A stretch of 64,000 nucleotides of DNA from Pyrrhoderma lamaoense. Its lineage: Eukaryota; Basidiomycota; Agaricomycetes; Hymenochaetales; Hymenochaetaceae. A program made the position numbers and the translations under genes. A model generated the notes under the pieces. That model worked only from the letters and a program-made list of their open reading frames with translations. It had not been told where the DNA came from and searched no databases. Numbering within the stretch: position 1 is the first letter of the stretch; each line of letters starts with the position of its first letter. Below, in pieces: positions 22,306 through 34,306 of this stretch. Where the stretch lies: assembly GCA_002794735.1 (NCBI GenBank), contig NBAZ01000004.1:1178001-1242000 (forward strand), written 5' to 3'.

Positions 22306-25300
22306 TTATATCAAGAGAACAGTATTAAGTAAAGGATGCCCATTAAGATACAACACTTTGCTTTCCCTCTCTTTTGCTCTATCACTAGTCCGTGGTTCAT
22401 CCGTTCGTTTTTGCTCATCTTCCGAATTCACTTTCCCAGTGTCCGCCTTCCTCTTCTGAGCCTCAGAATCTACCGAAACAAAAACACCCGCAAGACCCTG
22501 CGCATCCGTACTCTCCGTCATCCTCGATATTACCTCTCCGGCCGTCTTCGGGACAACGAGTAGTACAGTATCCCCAAACGCAACGTCAGCGAATTGATCA
22601 AGTTCGTAGTGTTCTGCTGTAGGATTGATAGGAGTTTCCACGTCGCTAATCACAATGACACCTCTCGCATTCGCATGGGACGCATGGACGAGCTTCTCGA
22701 GGAAGGTACACGTCCCGCGTTGTACGACAGCTATAGCACCTGCTAGCAACGCCTTCCCTTCTTCGTCATATGCATTGCAACCCAAGACGTTTGATGGAAC
22801 ATGTACAAGTTTACTTCCCAAACTACCTTCTACCCCGCCGCCAAATGATTCTTGAACGAAGGCATCCCCACCGAAGAGAGACGAAAATGATGTCGTCCTA
22901 AATTCGTAATCTACTTCTCCTGGTTGGAGAAGATTGTCTCCCGTTTTAAGAAGAAATCGTAATGGGATGTCACGACTACGCCCGATTGGGAAACCCATTT
23001 CATCATATGTCTCTTCTACTGAGGTTTCCTGTATCGGCGCGAGTCTGAGTTCTGTGTCATTAAAGTAGACAGTTTGACCCCGTCGGACAGGGTACTGAGC
23101 AACTTTGGATGATTATTAGAATCAATTACAAAATATTTCCTAAAGTTCCCCACATACGTTTGACAATATCATATCCTTTCCCGTCTAGTCGACTTACAAT
23201 ATGGGTCCTTATTCCAGTAACATTTTGTAAAACAAAGCCATCATCTACTTCGTACAACTTCTGGTGGCTGGGGCTAAGGTCCTCTGAAACAACGCTTCCA
23301 GTTGCAGATAAAATGAAATCATAAGACTAGAGAGAGAGAAGAACAAGGTACCGAGTCAAAATCTGAAGAACCGCAGGACAAGCTGTGTCAAGGAGCATAC
23401 ATAAAGGTCTGCAGTTGGTATATCGCAGATACCATAAGATGACCACCACAATGAGTCAGAATCAGTTGCAATGTTTCCAACCAAAGTCCTTGCATAGTCA
23501 TAATCCGAGCGATGGAGAATACCTGTCGTCAATCCGGCGTCTTCGTTATCATCCAGACCTCTACCGAGGCGTAGAGGATGATAAGCTGGACATTGCAACT
23601 TTTCCACTCGTCTCCGCTTTCTGCGTACTGGTGACAGAGGTTTTATATGTTTTGATTCCAAGGACAATATGTGACCTTCAGTCGTAAACACAAAATTTGA
23701 GTCATCTCTGTTTAACGGATTTGACTCGTCGAATAAAAGGTAAAGATACTAGAACCACAAAATTATGAGAAGAAAAGAAATCGAAAGCAGCATTTAATGA
23801 ACCTACTTTTAATGTCTCTGATAAGACGAAAGATTCCATTCGATCGTCTCTTTTGTTAATCCTCAAATCTGAAATACCCGTGAGACCGCATGGTACCTGG
23901 TAATTTGAACGAATGACTTCAGATCCGAAGCAGTTTTACGATTTGAAGGAGTTATACCTTTGAGCGAAATATCAAATCGTAAAGTATCCGTTCTCCGACG
24001 TCTAGATAAAATGTATCCCGCGTGGCCTGAAGAAGATCTAAATTAGGTGGATTTAATAAAGAGAAAATCAAACCTACGCGATATAAATAGTATGTTGATT
24101 CGACGAATTCTGAGATCCTTGTTAGCTATATTCATCAATGATATTGTTATCTGCAGACACACCAGGTCGTAAAGGGTATTGTGTAGCAACAGCCTGCATG
24201 TAATTTATGTCCCAAACTTCCGGAAGCCCGGAATTCCGTTTCCAAAGATTCCAAACTGATTACACAAACAAGCATGGCATCAAAGAAGAGCTACGAATAA
24301 AAGAAGATGTGACGACATACATATTAGATGGGATTTGATCGCATTTTCAATATCACCGGCTAGTACTTGTAAGCCTGGCCAGAAGGCAGAAAGAGAGTCG
24401 ATTGTATTATAAGCAGAAGCACCATTATAGATACTAACTGGTCTAAACTATTTGGTATGGATTAGCTTAGATAACCATACAAGATTGTAATCGTACCTAC
24501 CCAGAAGCCATCTTTTCCCCTTGCGTAGCGCATGATCGAAGCATATGACTCATGCCAAACATCTAGAAACTCCACTTCCCCTAGTTTGAAACTAAGTATA
24601 GAAGCTTGATATAAGATAGTTTAACCATCATACTTACCGCTTAAAGCAAACCACTTGAAAGCATACTCAAAAAAAGAATCTATTCCGGCTCCAATACCTG
24701 TCACTTCAGGTGAAAGCCATTTCTTAACAAACAGCCGTCAACAAAGAGTAAGTCCACGAGTTAGAGAATCATACCCCAGTAAAAATATTAATAGTGTTTC
24801 CGACTAAGCCAATGTCGGTTCTGCGATTCCATAAAGCAAAAAACGCCTTGTAGGCCGCCTTCTCGAACCGATCGTCACCCGTAAGGCGACTCAGCGTCCC
24901 AAATTCGAGAATAAGAGAGCCCGCTCCCGCAGTACCTACAAATTCATGAGTATATGAATTAAACCAGGCTGCTAAATACGCACAAGTATCATGAGATTCT
25001 CCAAAGAGCACTCCATGTCGTAAGTTCAACTTTATTGATACAGGGCAATTATTCATCATATTACGTCACGTATTTGCCCTTCTTAGAGAATAACTCACTC
25101 GAGCATAAGGAAGACCAGTAGGTGTATTGAAGGCAGGGAGCATTCTCCTGCCTAGATCATGAGCTAAATCCAGCAATTCGCCTTTGTACCAAGGCTACAG
25201 AATATCAATAATTAGCGGTATGCAATATACTTATATTTGAGGGAACGCGTACCAAGTAGAATTGGGTATCCGGTTTAGAGGCAAAAATATGACCAGATAG

Positions 25301-25912
25301 TAAGCCACCTAGTACGCGGATAGTAGTTTCAAATACTTGAGGTTTCGTATCTACGTCGAATGAGACCTGGTCAATCACATTTTTAACGGCAGTCTCGAAC
25401 CCCTTCTGATCCTCTAAAACAATAAAGGTATCAAGTACATCAATCAATGTTAAGGAGAAGTTTCCCGCCACATCGTTATGTGCGAAGTTATGTCTAGGTA
25501 ATGGTAAGCCGTAGTATCATATACAAGATCAGAAAGCTTACGGATTTTCCCAGTCGGGTCCTCTACCTTTACAGGATAAAGGCATTAACTAGCAGCGAGA
25601 TAGTAAGAGAAAACTCAGGGTACTTGAACAAAATCTATACCTCGTCATAAGGAAAAGCTACGCAATTCAAGATATCAGAATTCCTGATAACTCATTTCGA
25701 AATGCGCCCATACCATTTTCCATATAATTATTGAAGCCATGATTCCATAAGTCTCTCGTCTTTTCCCTAGCATCGATTTTTCGGCGTGAGGTCCAGCTCT
25801 TCGCTTGTACAAAGAGAAATGCATTATTCTCTGGGGTTATACGAGTAGTTACATCAAGTCCGACAAAGAGTACAGCGAGTGCAGCTTTCTTCCATGTCCA
25901 GTGAAGCCTCAT
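22306..25912 (-). CDS. MNL1: EDEM-type alpha-mannosidase (GH47) with PA domain
   Basis: ER enzyme family that trims mannose from misfolded glycoproteins and marks them for degradation (yeast Htm1/Mnl1, mammalian EDEM). The start ATG at 25912 begins a signal-peptide-like stretch (LAVLFVGLDV), then KTRDLWNHGFNNYMENGMG typical of EDEM N-termini. Many short exons follow with GH47 landmarks: NFSLTLIDVLDTFIVLED, ETTIRVLGGLLSGHIF, LRHGV with CTAGAGSLILEFGTLSRLTGD, VGNTINIFTG, IGAGIDSFFEYAFKW, FWPGLQVLAGD, ESTYYLYRATRD, MESFVLSETLKYLYLLFD. The last large exon (to 22306) holds a protease-associated domain with VQRGTCTFLEKLVHASHANARGVIVISD, as in EDEM3-like proteins. No HDEL-type retention signal ends the protein. 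Not every exon border was fixed. Confidence 0.88.
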
Positions 25913-26176
25913 AGAAGGGTTTGGGCTGCGAAAGCCGAGGAGAAAGGAGGGGAGAGGATTGCCTCTTGAAGAAGAGCTGTTTTACGTGTCCGATCTTGGC
26001 AAGCACTCAACTGAAGTGAATATTAATATTAATGTATTATCAGGCCTTCGGGACCACGTGAAAGCCGATCACTTCTACTCCGAGATTCGATCAGTCCGCC
26101 TTTTAACTTCTCCACACTAGTACTGTGTCTACCCTTGTTCTATCCGCGAGATTATTGTATTAGAAGAGAAAAGAGA
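25913..26176. promoter_or_regulatory. divergent promoter of EDEM-type gene and ZNRD2-like gene
   Basis: 264 bases between opposed starts, with no coding signal. CCACGTGG-like CACGTG lies at about 26054-26059. Confidence 0.45.
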
Positions 26177-27486
26177 ATGTCTGTGACGGATGTATCAAGC
26201 AAACTGGGTGAATATATGCTCAAGGGCTGGGTCTTGACCGATCAGAAATGCCCAAATAAAAGCTGCCCAGTTCCACTTATGCGCTCACCAAAAAATCAAG
26301 TTCCTCAATCTTTCTTTTGTGCAAATTGTGATGGGGGTCCTCGATGTGAGTAGGAAAAATACAATGCCAATGCTCTATATTAATTTTATAAATCAAGCTG
26401 AAAGTTCTTCGACTCCAGAAGGAGTTTCAGTTGTCACGCAGATTTCATCTCAATCTCCCTCTAGTGAACATAGTTCCTCTGAATCTACGGTCTCAAGATC
26501 GTCTACCCCCCTAACGGATCTTTCAAGTAATCCGGGGTCCCCTGGCTTCGCTTTACCTGTCGAATCGGCCGAGAGTATCCGTAGGCGACAACAATCTGAC
26601 GCAGCCTCAGCGGAAATTGGAAAGCGCTTGTTAAGAGTTTGTCGCTGATGCATATATTGCTACTTAAGCCTTTCCCTAATATTGTGATAAACTATGATAG
26701 GGCTGGGCTATGCTAGCTGATGAATGTCCAAATGGGCATTGCTATGGTGTGCCATTAGTGAGACCTCCCCTTCCTGGGGAAGGGATCCTCGGAAAGTACG
26801 TTTGATCAACAGAAGCATCCGTGAACACTGTCCAATTTAACTCATGTATAGGAATGTGTCGTTTGCAATAGAATATATGTAGAAGAAAAGGATGCAGCAG
26901 AACTTGAACGAATAATAACAACAAAGCAGATTGCATCTAGCTCAAGGAGCCCATTGAGTTCAACCCCTCTTACAGCATCGGACATATCATCACCTTTACG
27001 TGCCCAAGAAGCTAGTAAAGTCACAGGGGCTGTCCGTATAGCTGTATTCATCTTTGTATATGCTGAATTTTCTAAAAGTTGAAATTGTAGCCAACTTCTG
27101 GAGCGTCTAATTCCGAGAGCGTGAGCGACACGAGACCTAATTTGAGGACGGAGACGGAAGTAAAGGTGGTAAGTGATATCAAGGGTGCCCATATAAGATT
27201 ACCATTATTAATGCATAGAGCTATCATAGACATCGGTATCATATTCAGCGGTAGATATCGGCTTGCTTTATATTTCATTGACATTGGAAGTTAATAACTC
27301 TAAATACAGACTCTCGAAAGTACGAGTTCATCGCTAGAAGTGGCATTGCACGCCCTTTCTGAAAAGTTGGGCGTACAATCGCGCGAAAGTAAAGGAATAG
27401 ACGCTGTTGACATTGGGCAAACGGCGGAGGCGATGAACAAGGTTTTGCAGGCACTAGCTCAAGCTAAAAGTATGCGGGGGACATAG
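26177..27486 (+). CDS. ZNRD2 / autoantigen p27-type zinc protein with two p27 units
   Basis: Related to the small zinc-ribbon family Sjogren/scleroderma autoantigen p27 (ZNRD2). The first unit is in exon 1: LGEYMLKGWVLTDQKCPN, CPVPLMRSP, then FFCANCDG. After a Ser/Pro-rich linker, a second unit appears: IGKRLLRGWAMLADECPN, CYGVPLVRPP, then KECVVCNRIY, split over two exons. Each unit thus has two Cys-x2-4-Cys knuckles for one zinc. The remaining residues are Ser-rich, ending with a possible helix (LESTSSSLEVALHALSEKL to MNKVLQALAQAKS). The intron between VKV and TLES, 27176-27309 or so, is about 134 bases, long for this genome. The splice after SKVTGA (about 27030) is uncertain. Function of the family is not well defined; association with mitotic spindle or chromosome-segregation factors has been reported. 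Confidence 0.8.
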
Positions 27487-27890
27487 GCTTATTGTCATGT
27501 ATAAAAATGCTATCTAACCATCAGTATACAGTTACACAGTCACTGGGTGCCCATGTCCCGAAATGTATCAGCGGCGTGTGTATTATTATTATATGCTCAC
27601 TGTTTTTCAAACAATGATTAGTAATGATGAACGTAAATCTTAATTGCAAGTGACTTAAACTTAGCACTAAGAGAAAGTAAGCCCTTTTGCTAGGAACATG
27701 CTTTACGCCAGCTCTTAAAATCCCGAGCTTGCCTTGCCCTGCCTTGCCTGCCCCATGAGCCCACGCTAAACACTGCTTTGTTCTCTTTCTCTGTCCTTTC
27801 ATCCCTTAACTCTTTCTTTCCACTCCTGATCACCCCAGCTAACAATCAATCGTACTGATTTAACTCGACAATTATCCCCATTTGCAAATC

Positions 27891-30429
27891 ATGCTCTCTG
27901 GAAAGGTATCTCTTTGTCCTTTCTCACAGTTGGCATTTCTCAATACTGATAATTATCTAGGTTTCGAAAATCGTAAGTCTTATATCCTATTTCTATATTT
28001 TTTTCCGTAAAAAAAGGGATAAGCAAGAAGACAGAACTTTTGTATTCACTTTAGTTCCGAAGAAATTCAAATCGTCGTCGAAAGGACCCTCCAAGACCAC
28101 CTTTAAGTGAAGAGACGACTCTTAGTCCTATCATAGAGCGTTCTTCCATAATCACCAGCAGCGAGATTAGACCCGTACCTCCACCCCTAGGTCACCAGTA
28201 TTCTCACCATGGCAGTCAATACGAAGAGTATCCAGAGGATATCGGTATACATGAACCTCAAAGTCGTTTATATGAGACCTTCTCTGCATCTGAAGCCGGA
28301 AGCCGTCACCCTGTAGCTCATAGTGTCAGAGACGACGATGGACTTCATCATCATCACCGGCATGGCAGTGAGTTTGGGGGAGAGGCCCATACGGATATCT
28401 ACGCTTCAGAAATGGGTTATGGCGGTCCCCACTCGGAGCGCGGCGCGCACGAGCCAACAATACTTATTTCCCCTTCTGAACGATCGCATTCGTCTCAAGG
28501 TAGTCAGCGTGTGGCGTTTAGAGATATGGGTACACATTCGCATGGGACTGCACCATCAGTGCCCAAAAGGTCTATGAGTGTAACTTCTCGAGGAGATCGT
28601 TCACGAGCAATACCTGTAATGGCTTCTGTGAGTTCATGATAGTTCTTACTTCCTTGCATCTTTATTTTCTCACACACCTTAAATCAATTAATTAGACACA
28701 AAGAAGTGACTACACTTATCCTCGTAGACGACAGTCACCTCGTCGTTATGCTTCGGGTCCTGTTGCCCAGCCTCGTGCCGCCCGTCACGGTGACGTGATA
28801 AGACAACAACTACCCTACATGATTTTTGTAGATGATGGCCATGGACTCGAGGTAGGGTCCATTGAGCAATTGTTATGTATTTACATATATATTGAAGACT
28901 ATATTAGATTGGGAATGAGGCTGATGGTTTCATGCCTTATGAGCAATATCTAGCCACAGCTCACCTACGAGAAACTCCCACCTCGGATACTTACTATATA
29001 ATACCAGGAAGTACCGTCGTCGAATTTCATGACGAGTCGGGACATGTACTCTGGAGGTATAAATATGACTACCTATGACCTTTAGTTCCACTCACTTATA
29101 TATGACTCTAGAGTTGATGGTCGAAAATATCTCACCCCAACATTACGTCGCCGTAAATATATAATACAAGATTCTTATGGAAGAGAGTTATTTAGGTGAG
29201 CTTACATCCCTCGACTAACTGAAAATTCTGATTTCCGCAATACTGACAAAGCCCGTTGAAACAGGATTGGAAATTTCAATCATCGTTCATCTGGTGGATC
29301 ATCATCTCATTCGTCAGGAGGGTCGAAGGCTCCGAAAGTGATGTATCTCAACCCAGAATCGAGGCAAGCGATGACTGGTTGAATTTTGAGTTTCTTCTCC
29401 TTTTTTTAACTAAGTTTATTTTTTCCCTTTCTTCCCTCCCCCTATGACATGTACTCCCCCTTTCCCTTTGACTTTTGTATATCTATCCATACCCCCTGGT
29501 TGTCCGCTTTCTCTTCTCTTCTTGTAGTCACCCTTCTCTCAACAAGTACAAGTCTATGAGTCGTGCTTCAAGTTCTCAATCAGGCTCTGGGTCTGGTTCG
29601 AATCGCGTTCATCATCATTATCAACAAGCATATCAGCAACCACATCAAAATCAAATGCATCATTACGAACCAGCCCCGTTCTCGCGGGGAACATTGTTTG
29701 AAGATAGAGGATCACTCACCAGTTCAAACTCATCAGCACCGAATATAGTAGTCGTAAATGAGAACGGAGAGCCAATTTATGAGTGCGTTTTATTTATAGT
29801 ATTATCTGGTAAAAGTGAAAAAAAGTGACAGGATATCTGAATTGATTTTTTTAATTCCTCAAATGCATCTGTGGCTCTCGTGGCTTCTCATATACTTGTC
29901 CGTTCTTTTTCTACATGCTCATATCAATGTGCTATAGTTCTCGTGACATTGACCAGAGAAGCCAACGGAGCATACTATTGTCCTCACCTCGCTCAAAGTT
30001 TGCGAATGAGTTGAGAGATCGTGATATGAGCTCGGCAGAATCACCGTCAATATCACGATCACCATCAAATAATGGTGATAATCGTGGAATCTATGTTGAC
30101 CCAGAAGGCCATCCTGTTATCGTGTATGTACTATTCTCTCTCCCTTCTTTGATAAATCAAATGTAGAGTCGAATGATTGACCCTCTTCCCGTGTTTCTCT
30201 TCTTCTCTTACCTCATTCCCCATCCCTCTCCTCTTCGCTTCTTTCTGTTCCCTGCTTTCTACACACTGCACGCGCGCTGTGTGCCGTTCTCGTCTACCAC
30301 CATTTATTCTATTCTTGTAACAGGAAATCGGACCATACGGCGAGTACTTCTACGAGTAGAGGAAGCTCAAGCTCCTCTGGTGATAGTTTATACGCTCTTC
30401 CTCGACGACAACGTTCTCGACGGCGATGA
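27891..30429 (+). CDS. long intrinsically disordered His/Ser/Arg-rich protein
   Basis: Ten exons, starting with two microexons: 27891-27905, 27961-27972, 28055-28627, 28696-28851, 28908-29056, 29112-29195, 29265-29363, 29528-29782, 29938-30123 and 30324-30429. All phases agree and the total is 544 residues. Most of the protein is low complexity, with clusters of His, Ser, Gln, Tyr and Arg. One segment looks ordered: DTYYIIPGSTVVEFHDESGHV, then RVDGRKYLTPTLRRRKYII, RELFRIG. Near the end the phrase VVVNENGEPIY and YVDPEGHPVIV recur as a loose repeat. The intron at 29364-29527 needs a GC donor (AG|GCAAGC). I recognise no family; an RNA-binding or cell-cortex scaffold would be a guess. Confidence 0.65.
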
Positions 30430-31031
30430 AACTTGGACGAACTAGGGGATCTCATCTCTTAGATATTTTCTTAGACTTTTACCCCTCTCTTGACGTTTCT
30501 CTTCTTTTCTTTCTCCTCATCTTTTATCTATTCAGGGCTCTATCTATCCATCTTTCTTCTCTGACAGTTTTTCTTTCTGCCTAATAAGACCAGGAACCAC
30601 AAAACACATTTTTCTTCCTTTATCAATTTACGAACTTATGACAGAACGAGGTAATGTGGTGGAAGCCTTTTTATGCTGTGTATGTTTCATATGCATATGT
30701 ATCTTCCCATCATTCTCTATCACTTTTATTCATCATTCCAACTTCTTATCTATCTAACCCTTACAAAAGCACATTAAAACATTAACTTATAATCCCGGAA
30801 ACATTCTCATCCCCTCATTGCCTACCTACTGTCGTACAGACAAGCACACTTTATTATTTATATAGGCATTTACGTAGTAGCTTTTTAGAGACTATTAGAC
30901 ACCGGATGTCAATTATACTGGTTGGCACAAATATGAAGGATACTGTATTTACGATATTGTATATGAATAAAGGGACGCGGGGAAGTAAGTAGTACGATGC
31001 AACTCTATAATATGCATGTACATGAATTGAT
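30430..31031. other. convergent intergenic stretch
   Basis: Pyrimidine-rich 3' flank of the disordered-protein gene followed by the 3' flank of FAF1. If the last base of FAF1 is not restored, the FAF1 frame runs on to 30854. No independent gene seen. Confidence 0.5.
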
Positions 31032-32344
31032 CTACCTATGTTTCCGTTTATTACCCTTCCCTTGCTGGGATGAGTTCCTCTTATTTCTCGTACTGCTTCC
31101 ACGTCTTTCTTACTCAGTTTGAGAACACCCCCGGAGAACTTGCCTACTCCCAACCTCAACCCTCTTTCGCGTTTCTTATTAGCACCATTTTGAGATTTGG
31201 ACTCGTCTTTGAAGACATGTTTGATACTTTGGTGGTAGTTCCCTAAGTTCTTGGCCTAGAACGAAATTATATCAGTAAAAGTCATAAAAACCGTATGTAG
31301 TCATAGAAAGCAAGGAGTTATAAGAAAGTGATATTATATAGTAGTATTGTATAAAAGTTATTAAACCAACTAACCTCTTCCAAAGCCTTCTCCCTCCTCT
31401 CGTCAACCTTCCGCTCCAAACCCATCCTAACTCTCTTGCTGGCTTTCTTTCTCTCTGCCTCACGGACTGACGACTCTCCTTCCCGAGCTTGGTGGTAGAA
31501 GCAAGTTCGAGGACGCGTCCTTCGAGTGCTCGACGTCTTTGGGCAGGCGTCATGTTGAGGTCTTGGCTTAGTGAGCCTGAAAGTAGTTTTGTGTGGACTA
31601 GCTTGTGGAGGAGAGCGTCATTTTGTGCGTTGTTTCTAGAGAAGAAGATAAGAGTAGTGAGGGATCCGTGGGTGTTTCGTGTGAAACTTGGTGCTTACCT
31701 CTCTTCTTCATATTCGTCTTCGGATAGTAAATCTTTTGAGGGATTTGAAGTGATTACGTCTTCTCGTAATCGAGATATTTTTGACGACTAATTAAATGGG
31801 ATGGAAAAAATGGTAACTTTTAAAAACCCATGTGATTGATAGGATAAAAGGAAGGGATGGACGAACCATGAACGCTTTTGACTGTGATTTTGATATTGAA
31901 GACCCAGAGGGATTTGAAGGACCGGAGAATACGACAACCTCTGTTGCTTCTTGTTATTTATTTCACTATTGAATTCGTCATCTTCAACTTTGAAGGGAGG
32001 GCCGAGTCAGCATGTGAGAATTATGATTGGAGGTGGATCTGATACGAACTTGTTTCCTCATTGTTCTCCCCTTCACTATCCATAAGATCCTCTTCGTTTT
32101 CAGAGAATTCATCCTCAGAGATCTGATCAGATGCTCCAGATTCAGACTCTCCACCAAAACCTTCCCATTCGTCTTCATCACTTTCATCGGATGATTTGTA
32201 AGAATCTACATTGTCTAATTTTCTTCGCTTCCGTTTTGGCACAGTAGACGCTTGTGGTAAGTTGAAAGAAGCCAGAAAGTTTTGGCCATATGCGTTGAGA
32301 GCAGAGAGTAGAGCCTCCTTGTCCTGGTTTTCCTGTTTCGACAT
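31032..32344 (-). CDS. FAF1: Faf1/C1orf131-like 18S rRNA processing factor (needs +2 bases)
   Basis: Faf1 is a nucleolar factor for 40S pre-ribosome maturation. Exons 32050-32344, 31867-31949, 31699-31787, 31375-31635 and 31032-31255. Landmarks: acidic N-terminal half, EVVVFSGPSNPS, a basic region with MTPAQRRRALEGRVLEL, RKKASKRVRMGLERK, and the family end piece KNLGNYHQSIKHVFK, RLGVGKFSGGVLKLSKKDV. Exon 4 changes frame between STTKLGK and GESSVREAERKKA beside G runs (31478-31484). In the last exon, adding one base at the C run 31054-31056 turns a meaningless 65-residue tail into a basic end, KGRGNKRKHR, with a stop at 31032. With both corrections the exons sum to 318 codons. Start ATG at 32344 is 284 bases from the divergent MCUR1-like gene. 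Confidence 0.75.
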
Positions 32345-32628
32345 GAGTGCTTATTTGAAATATGTTTTGATGATGTATGCAGCAAGGAGAAGTTGGAAAA
32401 GACTAAAAAGTAGCACAGCCACAGCTGTAAGTGATCGGCTTAACCGAAACGGTGCTCGTCTGTCCTGCGGAACGAGTTACAAGAATTGGCTAGTTGCCTC
32501 TTGTTTACACCCACCGCGTCGAAACATGCTCAAACTGTCCTGACTCCGTTTCATCATTCAACAGCCATTCTACAGACCTAATCACTCACTCATTTGCTAT
32601 AAGTTCCTTACTTGCTACTCACTCGGTC

Positions 32629-33938
32629 ATGTTCACTGCTCTAAGGAGTGCACCACGGAGGTGTCGGCCTCCAAGAGCTTACAGGCTAATGTCATCTAAT
32701 GTTCAGTTTCCTGGTCCTCCAGGCTCACAGCCAAACTCAATTGGAGAACCACAGCGACCGATCGAAACGCCTTCACACGGAAGCTCAAACTCTCTAGTTC
32801 CCTCAATCGCCACTTCCTCTCAAATTCCTCCAGCCAGTGAAACTCAAGCTCATCCATATGCAGGTGCGAAAGAATACGCCGAGAATCAAGAAGCAAAGAA
32901 CTCTGCATCATCTACGGCCTCCAACTTACCTGCTCTTCCTATCCGTGACAAAAACAAGGAATGGAATCAGACGCATGTTTACACTCCGCCTCCCTTCGAT
33001 ACCCATCATTTCTTCGCTGTGTTAGAGAAGACCTTCTCTGCTATGACTGCTAATAGCCTTATGAGAGCGACGCGTGCCTTGCTGGTGGATCGCTTAGGGA
33101 GAGTGAGGAGAGAAGCTTTGACTCAGAAGGATCTCGAAAATGTATGCCTAAATTGATTGAATTGACATAAATCTTTGTTAACACTTTTTGTTTTTCGTTT
33201 CTTCCTCTATCATATTCGCAATCTTCTCTTCGCACATATCTAGCAAGCTTACTTGTTCCGGGCTGCCTTATCCGAAGCCCGCAATGAAATCTCCTTAAGA
33301 CAGAAAAATGATTCTGCTACCATTTTGACGACACTATCCACCCTCAGGAGGGAGATTGACAATCTGGATGGAAAGATGAAATCGGATATCGCAAATTTGA
33401 AGCACGAGTAAGTTTTAGCTATGGTTTTAGCGCCCAATACAAAGGACAATTGTTTGATATAGACACTAATTCCCCATAGACTTCAAATAGATCTGGATAA
33501 CAGAAAGACAGAGTCCAAGACGGACCTAAAACAGATGGATATCGCCATTGAGGTAAGTAATCTCAAAAAAAAAAACTCATTTTGTGCATCTCCATCAATA
33601 TAAATACTTATGCTCTATAAAGGATGTGTTGAATAAAGCGATAGTACAAATCGGAGATATGCGGGCGAAGACCGAAGAGATGAAATGGGACAACATGCGA
33701 AGAGCTGTCTGTAAGTCTCAACTCCATTTATCATTTTAATATCAATTAGAAAAAACTGTTGAATATTTCACTGACTCTATCTATTTTGTTGCATTCTTCA
33801 GTGGGTCTCTTTGTATTTGCATTTACTGTTGTTGTCATTTTCGAGTTAGCGCATACGCAGAAGCCAAAAGAATATTCCCAGCCCCGTCCCCGCCGCATCC
33901 AGAACCCAGGCAGAGCGAATTCCTTGAAGAGCAGATGA
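32629..33938 (+). CDS. MCUR1/CCDC90-like mitochondrial coiled-coil membrane protein
   Basis: Belongs to the DUF1640 family of inner mitochondrial membrane coiled-coil proteins (MCUR1, CCDC90B; Fmp32 in yeast), linked to calcium uniporter and respiratory chain assembly. Exons 32629-33141, 33244-33407, 33480-33552, 33623-33710 and 33802-33938 are in phase and give 324 residues. The N-terminus ([20 protein letters not shown]) is an Arg-rich presequence. A Ser/Pro linker follows, then the family block [14 protein letters not shown] and [16 protein letters not shown], a long heptad-rich coiled coil ([20 protein letters not shown] and on), and one C-terminal membrane span [17 protein letters not shown] with a basic tail. 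Start chosen as the ATG that gives the presequence. Confidence 0.88.
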
Positions 33939-34306
33939 CTTAGAGACTACGGACATACTTACTATCGTTCTGTACGAGACGGATTAATGGATCTATACTT
34001 CCTAGTACTAGTACTACAGGTTACGCTAATTCATTTTATATGTAAATTTACTATATTAAAATTAAGATTATTACAATCAACGAACAAGAATAGCATATGT
34101 GCAGATTTAGAGAAGGGGTGAAGGATATGTATACTGCAAAGCGATCTCTCTTGTGATCTAAAATAGTACGTACTACTACAACAACCATAGAAAAGGGTGT
34201 ACAGGGGCACAAATACAGAAGTGAAAATAATCGACAACAATTAGTAGTTGATTGGACAAACAAAAAGACCTTCAATTGACTTGCAGTTTATCATTCAACT
34301 CGTTAG
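33939..34306. other. convergent intergenic stretch
   Basis: Between the 3' ends of the MCUR1-like gene and PYM. AT-rich, no gene recognised. Confidence 0.5.

Noticed and set aside
30854..31031. FAF1 C-terminal extension of about 60 hydrophobic residues
   Set aside because: It arises from a frame that loses the expected stop; one added base at 31054-31056 gives a basic end like the family. Kept only as the uncorrected reading.
31489..31791. Plus-strand frame of 100 codons
   Set aside because: Antisense of FAF1 exons 3-4.
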